This document shows, piece by piece, positions 21,948 through 33,386 of a stretch of 64,000 bases of DNA (the first letter of the stretch is position 1; each line of letters begins with the position of its first letter). The notes beneath the pieces were generated by a model that was given only the letters and a program-made list of their open reading frames with translations, had not been told where the DNA came from and searched no databases. Location: NCBI GenBank assembly GCA_032433595.1, contig JASWJB010000068.1:94546-158545 (forward strand). The letters run 5' to 3'. The position numbers and the translations under genes were made by a program. The stretch is from Conoideocrella luteorostrata (lineage: Eukaryota; Ascomycota; Sordariomycetes; Hypocreales; Clavicipitaceae).

Positions 21948-22802
21948 CGGTGTCCGTACGGAATAAGCGCCTTGCCCCGCGAGTGGAGCTCACGACGGCT
22001 AACGGCTACACTCGAAGAGCAACGGCGGGGACTTCTGACGATAGTCAAGTCGTTAATATCTTCAATCCCAAATGATGAACTATGCTGATGACCTCGGAAA
22101 CATACCGGGAAGGATGCTATCGCGCGCTAGCCCAAGTCGCTCGCAGGGTAGGATGCCGTGATGCCGCGAGATTCTAACTACAATCCGCAGCTAAACCTGT
22201 TGAGCCTGACCTTTGGCAAGTTGCCCCCAATTTCGGCCGTTTGTTCGGGTTACGGCACTTGTCTTACTAGCTAGCCGGCTTGACTCCGCTAGGTAATGGC
22301 ACCTACAGTACGACTTGCACTGCACCATGGGCAAAAAGATCAACATGTACGGAGTACTGTCGGCGATTTCTAGTCGTTCGCGTGGATGCCTTTCATTGGT
22401 ATACCACTGCAGCAGTGCAACCTTAGGGCCGGAACAAAAAGCGGATAGTGATGGCTGTGCACGCAGATACGCAGCTATCCCTATTGGTTTGCTGCAGGAA
22501 ACGCCTGCGCCGATAAGGGAAAAGTAACATGTCAAAGATCTGCTCCATTGTCCTAAACCAACCGAGGCGTCAATAGCCAGTTGGCGTTCGCATGGGGAGT
22601 GAATCCCGCGGCAGGCAAAGCCCGTCAGCCTTGTTGCTCAGCTAAACGTTTTTTGGCCCTGCCGTGAGATAGCCCACATAAAAAGAAAAGAAAAAGAAAG
22701 CACGACAAGGAAGCGGATCGACGTGGTCTTTCTCTCTCTCGCTCGTCTTCTATCATTTACCAGCTCTCACTGCCAGAAGCAACGAACGCGACCGGAAGAG
22801 AC

Positions 22803-24973
22803 ATGTCCTCCGCGCCCCCCGAGCAGTCCTCTGAACCTCCGGATCCCCGTGTCAACGGCTCCAGACGGCACGCGACAGCAGAAGGCGACGGTCAACCCCA
22901 GCCGCAGTACGGCACTGCTTGCGTGCGATGCCGCGCGAAGAAGCTCAAGTGTGATAGCCAGCGCCCTCGTTGCGGCACATGCACTGGTTCCAATGCAGTC
23001 TGTGAGGTGGCAGCACCACAAGTCCAACGCGGGCCTAAAAAAGGTTATCTGAAGACGCTGCAGAACAAGATTGGTATGTGATGGCTTCTGTCCCACCCCT
23101 CCAGAAGACCAAGAGATTCCCGTTGCGTGAGCGGAAACAGAAAAATTAAAAAGGCATGCTCACTCTGTGCTAGCAACACTGGAGAAACAGCTCGCTGAGG
23201 CACAGGGCGCGATGCTCCCCGTGCCAGACGCGCCGCCGCCGCAAGCCCATATGCCGCATCCCCATCCCGAACTCGATTTTCTGTCCATGGACACCATGCT
23301 CCCTGACATCCCGGATGACTTCCACTACAACTCGGCCACCGCTTCCGGCTTGGCCTCGTGCTCGTCTGATCTGTCACTGGACCCACTGCCACTGCCGCAT
23401 CCCATGTGGGCTGGCTTTGTCTTGACTTCGGCCGGGCCGATCCCTGCCAATCCCTTCCAGTCGCCTGGTTCTGGCTCCGAGAATAACTCTGGTCTGATCG
23501 AAGCAATTGCCCCCTCCCCCGGTGTCACGGAGGAGTCTTTCTATCCAACCAAGTTACTGCAGTCCGATCTGTATGTGTGGCGTAGTTTGTCCATTACTCC
23601 CCAAGCCGACAATTAGTAATACCTAACCAACACCGTCCAGAAACCAGGTATACTTCGAGAGGACACATCAGTCGGTTCCCATCTTGCAACGTCGGCAGTA
23701 CTTTTCCTGGGCTCATTCGGCTAGCAAAACCCCGGCGAGAAAATGCCTACAATATGCCATGTGGACTTCGGCGGCCTCATTGTCGTCGCACCTGCAGCCG
23801 CTGCAGGAATCACTCTACCAGACTACGCAGAGGTTGTTGACCGCCAGCAACGACAACCCTGACGCTGCCGCCAGTATCGAGTATGTTCAAGCGCGCATCC
23901 TCATGTCTATCCACGACTTCGTCCATCGCAGTCATTGTCAAGGCTGGATCAGCGCCGGGCAGTGCTTCCGCATTGTCCAACTGATGCGTTTACACCAGCT
24001 GGACGACCCTCTGCAGCCCGAAAAGCCCCATGAACACGACGGCTGGATCCATCTTGAGGAAAAGCGCCGAGCGTTTTGGATGGCATACTGCCTTGATGTC
24101 TTGGTTAGCAAACGCGGACAGTGGCCATTAACCTTGCACGAGCACGTGGTACAGTCTTGTCTTCTGTCCTCGATCCGCAGGCTGGGTTTGAACAGCTAAC
24201 CAAACGACCCATAACTCATAGCGTGCCACACGACTACCATTATCAGACGACGCCTTCCAAAACGACGAACCTTGCAAAATTGCATACCTCCACGACTTGT
24301 TTGAAGCGCCGGCCGAATTCAGCCCGAGCCCCTTTCTCGAGCTCATCATATTTTGCACAATATCTCGCAACATTGCATCTCTCAAACGTGTTCATCTCGC
24401 TGATAGTGACAAGATCGCGCCTACACCCAGCCTCTTTAGCCATCACGCCAGTCTGTCGAGCACATTGGAGCAGCGCACCGAGGCGTTACAGACCAACCAC
24501 TCGCCCTCTCTACATCACTCCGATCCCATACTGTTGTTCACGCGTATGTTTGCCCACGCCCTCAACTTGTGCCTGTGTAGCTGCTTGAAAAAGACGCTGT
24601 CGAGAGATGCCGAGGACTATCATGAGCAGGTCCTGGCCTGGCAGCATCGCGCTTTAAAGGCAGTATTTGGCATTGTCGGACTCGCGGAGTCCATAGCATC
24701 ACTGAGCTACTTTAAGGTATGTGTACTTTTTAGTGATATTATGAGTGCTTTCTGGGCCAGCAGAGTTCTCTAATGCCAAATTTTTGCGAACAGATGCACC
24801 CGTTTACGCCATTACCACTTGGAATCTGTCGTGACTTTCTGAAGAGTGGACAATGGGTCGATCAATCGACCGAGTCACAAATTCAGGAACTCTCCCATTT
24901 GCTATGCGACATGAGCAGCATCAACAACGTGGCTCAAGACTATCTGGCCGAGTGCGAATCTCAGGCCATGTAG
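22803..24973 (+). CDS. Zn2Cys6 transcription factor, likely cluster activator
   Basis: Five exons (22803-23073, 23174-23570, 23641-24148, 24222-24716, 24794-24973) join in frame to 616 residues. Residues 38-66 carry the binuclear zinc cluster, starting CVRCRAKKLKCDSQRPRC and ending CGTCTGSNAVC. A basic linker and a short coiled coil (LQNKIATLEKQLAEAQ) that would set dimer spacing follow. The middle region (ARILMSIHDFVHRSHCQGW, RAFWMAYCLDVLVSKR) is the fungal-specific transcription factor domain. Pyrimidine-rich promoter sequence (TTCTCTCTCTCGCTCG) precedes the start. It sits next to, and converges with, the 3' end of the PKS gene, the usual place for a pathway-specific activator that binds CGG half-sites. 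No broken splice site or premature stop was seen, so it appears intact. Confidence 0.88.
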
Positions 24974-25880
24974 CTATTATCGTGCGAAAATCAAGCTTTC
25001 TGCTTCCGCAATCTTGTCAATTTGTAGGTGACGAAGAGTATTGGGTTATGATGTACTTGGGCTCGGGACATTTTCTTCAATTTGCAAAGCACGAGCCAAG
25101 AAATTTGCCTGGTAAACTGCCAAGCCGTTTTGCCAGTGCGTTATTATTTTCCCTTGCTTCTTCTGCTGGCCTAACTGAGACCTGTGATAAATATGCAGAT
25201 TTTTTGTAATAGTGCTCCGCAGAGGAAGCAGGCTTTGCGCAAGACAACAATATTCTCTGTCACTTTATTGCCTAGACCCTCGCTTCTGTGATTGAAGTTG
25301 GACATAGCTACCACTCTGTGCTGTACGCCGTCATAGACACTTGATCTAGAGATTTTGACCGCTTTACAAAAGGAACAGGAAGAAATCGGAAATAAACAGT
25401 ACAAATCTAGCATCAAAACTACAGCGCGAAATAAAGAGATAAAGACAAATTAAAGAACTAAAGGAAGAGAAAGCCTGCGTCTGGTGCTGCGTTAGAGCGC
25501 CGCAACAAAGTACGCTATCTGCAGAAGTGGCTTGCACCCACCACATATGAAGTGTATGAACGTGCTATAGCAACACTGCAGGTACTATAGTCGGAAATTT
25601 TAGTTTTTTAGTGAATCTTGTATTGTATTATGCCATTTGCCGGTCTCTGTATATAAGTCTGCGGGTTTGCTGCTGCAGAAAATGAGTAGTGCGGTAACGC
25701 TCAAGGTGCCTCCACCGATACACATCATCTGCAACGCAGAATGATTCACAGATTTTCTATCCCTGTCTACTGATGATAGTAAAATGAGCAAAAGACTCGG
25801 TCATTTCTCGTACGAAAACTTGGTGTTACCAGAGAGCTAAATACAGCTTTCCAATTTCGCGCGGCGAGAAATCATGATTG
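24974..25880. other. Convergent intergenic region, no gene seen
   Basis: This is the space between the 3' ends of the regulator and the PKS, likely terminators and 3' UTRs. Small frames at 25171-25791 have no recognisable features. Confidence 0.5.
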
Positions 25881-28529
25881 CTACAGCGAGCATAAAAAGC
25901 CGCTGTCCTTCCAGTACTGAACATATTTGCACGCCAACTCTGCGCTGACGGGTCCTGTTTTCGCAAGTGTAGGGGAATGTTCTGTACTATGCGACGTTGA
26001 GAGCAAGAGTCCGCCGCACGACATCCGCTCAAAGTTATTCTCGAGAAAATCGACCAGCACCGACGCCGGGTTACCTGTGCCTAACCCCCCAGGCATGGCG
26101 CGTACACGTTCTAGCCAGTCTTTGAAAGGAATGATGCCGTCCGGCAGACTCACACCAAGAGCATTGGCAAGCACAGGCAGTAGATCGGACCATTGCTGAC
26201 GAACAGGATTGTCAATATTGTAAACGGGATATGGATCACCAGTCAGGATCAAATCTGCCAGTGTTCCAGCGACAATATCGACGGGTGTCCACGACAATAG
26301 GCCCTCGAGGCGTGGAATGCATTGGATTGTTTGCGTCGACTTCAGTAGGAACGGTAAATGCTCTTGTGGGTTCCAGTAACCGCCCCTGGTGGCGCCTGCA
26401 ATCTGACCTATACGCACGCAGCTCGTTGCAAAGCGATCGGCATGTTTGTGCAGAGTCTCGTCTAGAGCGCGCTCGCACGCGTATTTTGCCTCACCGTAGC
26501 CATTTGGCAAAACAGCTTCAATACCGACGCGGATTTCAGGGACATATGGTGTGTTGTACACGACAGGATAGTGGCCAACCACGGCTATAGATGAGATAAA
26601 CTGAAAATGAATTTTTCGAGACCCAATGACTCTGCTGGACGCATCCCATGCTAGCTTTATCACGTTGCGCATAATGTTGAACTGCGACTCGAAGCCGTGG
26701 ATTGGTCTCTTTGCAGACATCGCCCATGCCGAGTGGATAATATGCGTAGTGGCCGAGGCAACGTCATTGTAGACGTCAAGAGGCAGACCCAGGTTTGGTT
26801 TACAAATGTTAGTGTCGTAGACTCTTAACTTCTCCGCAGCGGTGGCGCTCAGGGCAATACCTCGCGATGAGAAAGCTTCAACCTGGCGCTTCATGGCATC
26901 CACGTCAGTACGACGATTCAGCACAATTACCCTGTTAATATTTGCACGCTCTGCTATGTCGGCCACGATGTGGGATCCCAAACTACCCGTGCCGCCAGTG
27001 ACCAGTACAGCTAGCTCTCCCGCGGGTGCATCACCAGTTGATGGAGGCGGAGTCTCCTGTTGCCACTCGCTTGACATTCCACTAACGTAATGGTCAATTA
27101 CGGCTTGGCGGGCGTCGTGATCTTGGATCGAGCTCACCGGTTGTTTCTCACATGAAACTCCAATCAAGAGTCTCTCTACTTTATTCTCTGGGAGCAATCC
27201 GTCCGTCCAGTCAACGAAGCCAAAGCCTGCCGTCTCCAGAGCTTGACGCCACTGCGTTTCGGAAGCAACAGCATGTTTGCGACCGTCCTCAAACAGCCAC
27301 CAACCTTCAAAAATACCAAATATCATGTCTACCCAGTAAAGCGTACCTGTCATCTCTAGCATCATCAAGATACCATTTGGCTGCAGCGCCTTGCGAATGT
27401 TCGCAGTGGACTTCGTCATGCTGCGAGTGGCGTGCACGGCGTTACTGGCAATGACTATATGCTGCGTGCCGAGCAGATCGGGTGCGGGCTCCTTTTCGAT
27501 GTCGTGCGTGCAGAAATTCATAAATGGGTACTCCTTGAACCGCTTGCGTGCTGAGGCTACAAATGAAGCAGCCAGGTCGGTAAACGTGTACTCAACCGGT
27601 TTGCCAAGGCTTGCCAGCAGCGAAACGAGCCACTTGGTCGTACCGCCAGTCCCTGCTCCCATCTCCAGTATCTTGAGTGGTTTTTCAGGTTCCAACGGCA
27701 GACTATTGATTAGAGTGGAGAGGAACGCCTCCATCTGCCGATAATAAGTGCGGTTGAGGGGCCAGTCGCCATAGACGCCGGAAACGAGATTGCGGCCCTT
27801 TTCGGACCCAAAGACCAGCTTGATACCGTCCGTCTTTCCTGTAAGGATGTCGCTCAGATGTGAACCAGCGTAATACGTCATATTGTTGGCGGTGGTCTCG
27901 TTCGGGGCTGTCTTTTGCAGATCCTCTAAAATTGCCTGACTCGATCTGATCGAATATGGTTTCTCGGTCCTGGTAATAAATCCATCTTCAACATTAACAA
28001 GCAATGACTCTCTTTCGAGCATCTGACTCAGATAAAGCACAAGCTGTTTGTGGGTAGCTACATATTCGAAAAGACGGATCTTCTCGCCTGTTTTAGCCCG
28101 TTTGATGGAACAGCCTAGCCGCTCGAACGCCTCTAGTGTGATTGCAACGCATAGCTCGTTTTGCTTGGGTAACACATCTAGAATATAGTTCGCACTTCCG
28201 CTCTCTGTAATAAATTTATCGGTCTGGATTTTGACAGCATTGAAGGCTTCTGTAATAGTTGCGAGTGAGAGCAGAAGCTGATTGTTTACTTGGGGTGAAG
28301 TAGCTGCGGTTGGAGAATGGGCTGGGATTCGAGAAGGAGCGCTAACGGCTGTTCGTTCCAAACAGCTGGTAGCGTCGTTAACAATCCTATCAAGCTCTGT
28401 TGCTGTCATACTCTCAATGCTGAGGTGTTGATCTAGTTCGGCTCCGAAATCAGACTCAAGGCCGGCGCGTATTTCCATGGCCATCAGTGAATTAACGCCA
28501 AAGTCGCCCAAGACAACTGTAGGAATCAT
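25881..28529 (-). CDS. 3' part of the NR-PKS: end of ACP2, C-methyltransferase, reductive release domain
   Basis: An 882-residue open frame. Its first ATG is formed by the terminal A of the LTR plus the TG of the target duplication, so it is accidental. It opens within ACP2 (DFGVNSLMAMEIR; phosphopantetheine Ser present, but the preceding residue is Asn where Asp is usual). The CMeT domain follows, with SAM motif LEMGAGTGGTTKW (about 27645-27669). Then comes an NAD(P)-dependent reductase domain with TGGTGSLGSH (about 26970-26998) and the Tyr-x3-Lys pair in YGEAKYACE (about 26480-26502). R domains release the thioester as an aldehyde. No stop or frameshift interrupts the frame, suggesting the insertion is recent relative to pseudogene decay. 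Confidence 0.9.
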   Translation of the reverse strand: MIPTVVLGDFGVNSLMAMEIRAGLESDFGAELDQHLSIESMTATELDRIVNDATSCLERTAVSAPSRIPAHSPTAATSPQVNNQLLLSLATITEAFNAVKIQTDKFITESGSANYILDVLPKQNELCVAITLEAFERLGCSIKRAKTGEKIRLFEYVATHKQLVLYLSQMLERESLLVNVEDGFITRTEKPYSIRSSQAILEDLQKTAPNETTANNMTYYAGSHLSDILTGKTDGIKLVFGSEKGRNLVSGVYGDWPLNRTYYRQMEAFLSTLINSLPLEPEKPLKILEMGAGTGGTTKWLVSLLASLGKPVEYTFTDLAASFVASARKRFKEYPFMNFCTHDIEKEPAPDLLGTQHIVIASNAVHATRSMTKSTANIRKALQPNGILMMLEMTGTLYWVDMIFGIFEGWWLFEDGRKHAVASETQWRQALETAGFGFVDWTDGLLPENKVERLLIGVSCEKQPVSSIQDHDARQAVIDHYVSGMSSEWQQETPPPSTGDAPAGELAVLVTGGTGSLGSHIVADIAERANINRVIVLNRRTDVDAMKRQVEAFSSRGIALSATAAEKLRVYDTNICKPNLGLPLDVYNDVASATTHIIHSAWAMSAKRPIHGFESQFNIMRNVIKLAWDASSRVIGSRKIHFQFISSIAVVGHYPVVYNTPYVPEIRVGIEAVLPNGYGEAKYACERALDETLHKHADRFATSCVRIGQIAGATRGGYWNPQEHLPFLLKSTQTIQCIPRLEGLLSWTPVDIVAGTLADLILTGDPYPVYNIDNPVRQQWSDLLPVLANALGVSLPDGIIPFKDWLERVRAMPGGLGTGNPASVLVDFLENNFERMSCGGLLLSTSHSTEHSPTLAKTGPVSAELACKYVQYWKDSGFLCSL
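28524..28528. repeat. Left target-site duplication AATCA
   Basis: AATCA immediately precedes the TGTCACA terminus of the outer element and is repeated exactly at 41765-41769 after its TGTGACA end. Confidence 0.95.
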
Positions 28530-28883
28530 GTCACAAGTGAGCAGCTATAGAAGTCGATCTCTAAGGCAGTGGAAAAAATATCCTTAATTTCTATCTAATT
28601 AACGGGAATTTAGCTACTATTTATCTCTACGATATCCCTCTTCTTGTGCATTTATTCTATTCTATTAATTCTAATAATATTGTTAATATTATCTATTTCT
28701 AGTAATATTAAATTCCTCGCGCGGGGTATATTCCTTAGCATTGTTTAATTTCAATAATATTAAATGCTTTTAGTTATATAATTCTATTAAATTTAAACGC
28801 TTCTAATAATATTAAATAATTCTAGTTATATTATATATTTTTAGTAATATTAAGTGTATTATTATAGAATACTTCCTATGATA
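28529..28883 (-). repeat. Left LTR of the copia element
   Basis: 355 bp. The outer (left) end keeps the unmutated TGTCACAAGTGAGC, while the inner end is mutated (TATGATA instead of TGTGACA). Polarity is opposite to the right LTR. Confidence 0.92.
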
Positions 28884-29921
28884 TACCCCTCTAGCTTAAA
28901 TATTCTATAATATCCTAAGCTAAATCTTCTAATTAATCCTGCTTTTTAATAAGGTTTATGATATTTATAAGGCTTAATTATTTAATAAATAATTTAAATC
29001 TCTAACCTAGGAGGGCTTTAGTTAATCTATTAGTTAAGTTATTAGTTAAATATATATATTTAATATTAAAGGTCCCTTCCTAATAGGCTTAATAAATCTA
29101 GCTACTATAAATATTAATATACTTTAGTGCTATCTTTATCCTAGGAAGGAGGCTATTAATAATCTATATTATTTAAAGGTTATTACATTAGATAATTAAA
29201 TTCTAGTTTAATTAAAGGTTTAATTGCTTAAATAGTTAAGTTATAGTAATAACCTCTTTTGCAGTGTGTGTAAATATAAGTAATTCTGCTTCTATTAATA
29301 ATGTTATAATAGTTACTTGCTTTGTTGTGTTCTAGCTAATTAAGCTATTAAATAATTAGATTACTAAGCCTTATAATAAGTAATAGGTTATCTAATTATT
29401 AGCGAACGTAGCATCTAACGTAATTTAAAGGTCTAGCTTACTAGATTCCTAACTTTTATTAAATTTAATTACTAGATATTGCATTATATATAGATATTTA
29501 ATAACTTAATTAGCTATCTTCTAATGTGTTTTTAATAGGTTATGTAGGAAGCTTACTAGCTTACTTGTTATAAATATAATATTAAGTTTACTAATAACCG
29601 CGATATAATTAATTAACCCTATAGTTTGCTAGTATTAATAGATTTAATTATCTGTGGCTTAACTTAGATTTAGCTATAGCTAGTTTCTAGGTATTAGATT
29701 TCCTTTAAAGGTCTAACTTCTAGGGATATTAAATATTATAGTTATCTTTTTAATATAAGAATCCTAATATAGCTATATTCTTTAGGTCTTTTAGTCTCTT
29801 ATAATTTAGATTCCTAGAAACTATTGTAATGTTCTAAGGTCTTGTATATTATATGTGTCCTTTAGGTTCTATATTAATTAATTAGTAAGGTTAAAATCTA
29901 ATAACCTATATATAATAATAA

Positions 29922-29977
29922 TATTGTTTACGTAGACAAATACTGTGATTTTATTATTATTAAAGACATAGGGGTCT
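29922..29977 (-). pseudogene. Copia reverse transcriptase remnant
   Basis: Minus-strand reading gives DPYVFNNNKITVFV followed by YVNNII. The context D-x-C-V-F...YVDD is diagnostic of Ty1/copia reverse transcriptase. The Asp-to-Asn pair and Cys-to-Tyr are G-to-A changes expected from RIP. Confidence 0.8.
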
Positions 29978-31798
29978 TTTAGGCAGGTTTATAGTCTTAG
30001 TTTTTTAAAGGTCTAACTTAGGTCTTGTTACTATAGCATAGAAGACCTTTGTAATTTATATAATGCTTGTAAAAGCTTTAATATTTAGCTAGATTATTAT
30101 ATTCTATCTAGGTATAATACGTAAACCTCTTTATTTAATAAGCTATTTATAAAGGCATTAACTATATTTAGCTGCCTAGTCTTTAGGTTAAATTTAGCCA
30201 CTATTGCTATTATTATATAGAAGGTCTTCCTAGCTAAGGTTACTATATATATATCTTTTTCTAATAATTCTTAAAGATCCCCTTTAATATATAACTAGGC
30301 CTTGAATTTTATTAGATATTTATGCTTATTAAATTTATATTTAAATACCTAGGTTAGTGGCAAAGCCCTCTAACTAGTATTATTATATTAGATAGATTAA
30401 AAGGTCCCTTATTAATAAAGGTTATTAAATTCCTTATGGGTAGCTTCCTTAAATTAATGCTTATATAGGTAGTTTACTAATTCCTTCTAATTCCTAGGTA
30501 AAAGGGGTAGTATATATTAGTGGGGTTATTCTATGCAGCCTAGTGCAAATACACTAAGGAATACTTACTTTTGTAAGGCTTTTTGCGTGGGTTAGCAGTA
30601 CCTTTCAGAGCGCTAAAGAGGCCTATCTCTAGTATTCTCCTCTAGCTCTAAGCTGCCTTGTATAGTGGTTCTAGGCGTTAATAATTTGTGATATTTAGGC
30701 CTATTATTAGATTCCGGACTTCCTAGATAAATTAAATCTAGGCCTATTATCTAACTAAATAACTAACTAGTATTATATGTGTTAACATAGATAGTAGACC
30801 TAATATTATTAAATTTATTGTCTTTGTCTTCTAATTCCTTAATATTTAGTAGCATTTATACCTACAGCGTTTAATTAATTTAATAATTTAATTAATAACC
30901 TAGATAGTAGGTATTTTCGTTAAAGGTTATATCCCTAACTTATCTAACCTTAGATTTTAAAGGAATCTATACGCGGAAGATATTTATAGAGTTATATTTA
31001 ACTAGATATCCTATTTTAGTGTGTAGGCTTATCTTAAGAGATTATTTTTATATGCCTTGTAATACCTCTAGGGTTATTAGATAGGCCTAGCATCTATAGG
31101 CTTATAGATGCTTAATATTTAGTCTTAAATCTAGATATCCTGTATCTTAGTTGTTTTCTATAAGCTAAGTCTATAGATTCCTAAAAGGCGTTTTCTAGCT
31201 TCTTCCTTATTAAGGAGACTTATTATAAAGGTATATAGCTATAGACTAAGTCTCTAGCTATAGGTTTTCTAGTAAATTAGCTACTATTTATATTATATAG
31301 GCTTTAGTCCCTATAATTCCTCCTGTATATTTAGTGGCTTTATTCTAGGCAGGCGTATAAGGTGTAGATAGCTTGTCTTTAATGCCTTATTAACTAAGCT
31401 ATAATATAAATAATAACTAAAGACCTTAGTTATTATTGCAATAAATCTTATAAATATCTAGCTAGTACTAATATTATACATAGGCTTAAAAATTCTATAA
31501 AGACTCTATAAGGGTATCTTACGTGGAATTCACATATAAATAAATATAGACTATACCTATAAATTAGTTAATAATTAAAAGGGTAGCCTTCTTATTGTTA
31601 TACAAGGTATTTAATTAAAATAAGTTAATTAATATCTTATAATATAGTCTTAGACTAGGTCCTAGAGGTAGTCTTCTAAATATCTATCTTTTAGCCTTAG
31701 CCACAGAATAATCTTTATAGTTAATTTACAAAAGTCCTTTAATCTAGCTTTTAGTAGTCTTTTCCACTAAATATTTAAGGGCATTTATGCTAAGATAA

Positions 31799-31803
31799 CC
31801 TAG
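31799..31803. repeat. Left target-site duplication CCTAG of the nested element
   Basis: CCTAG precedes TGTGACGG at 31804 and is repeated exactly at 39637-39641 after CGTAACA. Confidence 0.92.
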
Positions 31804-32215
31804 TGTGACGGCTGTGGTTGGTTCCCAAGGGATAAACCTAAGTCGTGGTTTATGTTGGCAGAGGTTATAGGGCGTCGTATATTCTTAAGCAAAGAGATAT
31901 TACATTACAATGGTTTAGGTAATTAATAGATATAGATAAACAATTGTAATAATTAAATAACTATTAAAGACTAACTATCTAAGATATCTAAAGAGCGTAA
32001 TTTAGTAGTGCTTATATAGTAGGTGGTTTACCTTTGGTTTACGGTAAACCTATAGTGACTTTTTATATAGCTCACTAATGGTTCACGGTGAACTTATAGT
32101 GAACCATACTCCTTAGATAGAATATCTCTAGTTCCGCCCGGTGGTCACGTGTGGCAATAGGGGTTTAGCGCCCTATAACTAGCCTTCTTGTAGCCTGCTA
32201 GCTAGGGTTATAACA
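31804..32215 (-). repeat. Left LTR of the nested gypsy element
   Basis: 412 bp. Its outer end, TGTGACGGCTGTGGTTGG, is unmutated, and its inner end (CTAGGGTTATAACA) carries transitions relative to the right copy. Confidence 0.9.
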
Positions 32216-32282
32216 TAATGTCCCCTCTCTAATGGTTTTATCCTTAAGACCTAATATTGTTTTATAAATAGGTTATTACCCA

Positions 32283-32552
32283 TTGGTTTTTATTTATAAG
32301 TTCCTTTCTTCTTTTATCTCCTTGAGATATATTGCTTACGCTATGCTTAACTACGTAGAGAAATCCCAAGCGAAATTAAAATCCGCTATTAATTATGCCG
32401 CTACTTCTGCCTTTATTCGCGAGCAAGGCTTTAAGATTCCCTTGTGTTCTTATTATAAAAAGAGAGGTTTTGCTTACATAGCTATAAAGGATATTAATTA
32501 CTATTCCTTGTGTTATTCTCTAGGTTATTCTTATAATAGTAACCCTATATAA
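32283..32552 (+). CDS. Antisense Cys/Tyr-rich ORF carried by the gypsy element
   Basis: An 89-residue open frame on the strand opposite to gag-pol, 68 bp inside the left LTR. The C-terminal third has a row of Cys and Tyr with regular spacing (CSYYKKRGFAYIAIKD, then SLCYSLGYSY). Several Tyr could be former Cys changed by TGY-to-TAY mutation, which would give a compact zinc-finger-like module. Downstream plus-strand sequence to about 32900 reads as a broken Glu/Gln/Arg-rich coiled coil. I recall similar Cys-knuckle hypothetical proteins as frequent in repeat-rich fungal genomes, but function is unknown. It is probably non-functional here. Confidence 0.5.
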   Translation: MVFIYKFLSSFISLRYIAYAMLNYVEKSQAKLKSAINYAATSAFIREQGFKIPLCSYYKKRGFAYIAIKDINYYSLCYSLGYSYNSNPI

Positions 32553-33339
32553 ATAGTAAATAGTATATGCTTATTTTTCCCCTTTGTTCTGCCTTAGCAC
32601 TAACCCCCTTCTCTTAGTTAGATATATTAATAAGGAGCTTCGTTAGCTTAATTACAAAGAAAAGCTTACTAAGAAGCTAATGTTATTACAACAGCGCGAA
32701 CAAGAGAAGCGTTGCCTAGAATAGGAGAAAATCCTTTAAAAAGCATAATAGGATACAGAGGAGGCTTTTAACTGCCTTTTGTGACTTTATTATATAAAAC
32801 ACTAATTATGTGATAAGGGTGTTATAATAGTACAATAGGAAATAAATTCCTTAGAGGAGTTAGAGGAAACAGAGAAACAGGAAGAAGAGGCCTATTAAGC
32901 TAAGCTTACTAAAGTGCAATAACAAGAGTCTAAAGCTATCTGCAATATGTAAAAGTGGGGAGGCGCTAGTGTCTTAGACTAAGAGTCTATTTTACAAGAC
33001 ATAAGTATAAAGGTCCCTAGTATATTGTTATAGTGCTTATCCTTAATTAAACTATTGTATTATAGCTTTATATTTTCCTAAATTTTAAATTAGTTCCTAT
33101 GTGTTTTCTTCTAATCTATATCCTTTCTACTTAATAAGGTATTATTATTGTTTCCCTTTTATTTATATGTCTATTATTTATTTTACCTTATATTTTATTT
33201 TATTTAAGACTTTAATATCTTCTTTAGCTATTACGTTTTTTAGTGCTAGTTCAAGGAGTAAAATATAGAATATTAGGTGTATTTATATTTTTATTAGTAA
33301 TAAGAGTTTATAGTTATTTTCTAAAATCTATTATTTTAC

Positions 33340-33386
33340 CTTAAAGGGTCCTAGTTTTTTATAATCTAATTTGTTGCTTAGTCGCG
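33340..33386 (-). pseudogene. Gypsy integrase C-terminal remnant
   Basis: Minus-strand RLSNKLDYKKLGPFKVK corresponds to the RPSKKLDxKxxGPFxV block that ends fungal Ty3/gypsy integrases. Neighbouring frames are full of stops. Confidence 0.75.

Larger units (their letters stand above)
17143..22802. other. 5.7-kb gene-poor, repeat-bearing stretch
   Basis: Contains two LTR-type repeats (17431, 20331) and a degenerate tandem array (21163). Frames at 18283-18612, 19387-20078, 20796-21098 and 22191-22535 lack recognisable motifs, splice partners or homology blocks, and I do not call them. GC content rises after about 21900 toward the transcription factor promoter. Confidence 0.5.
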
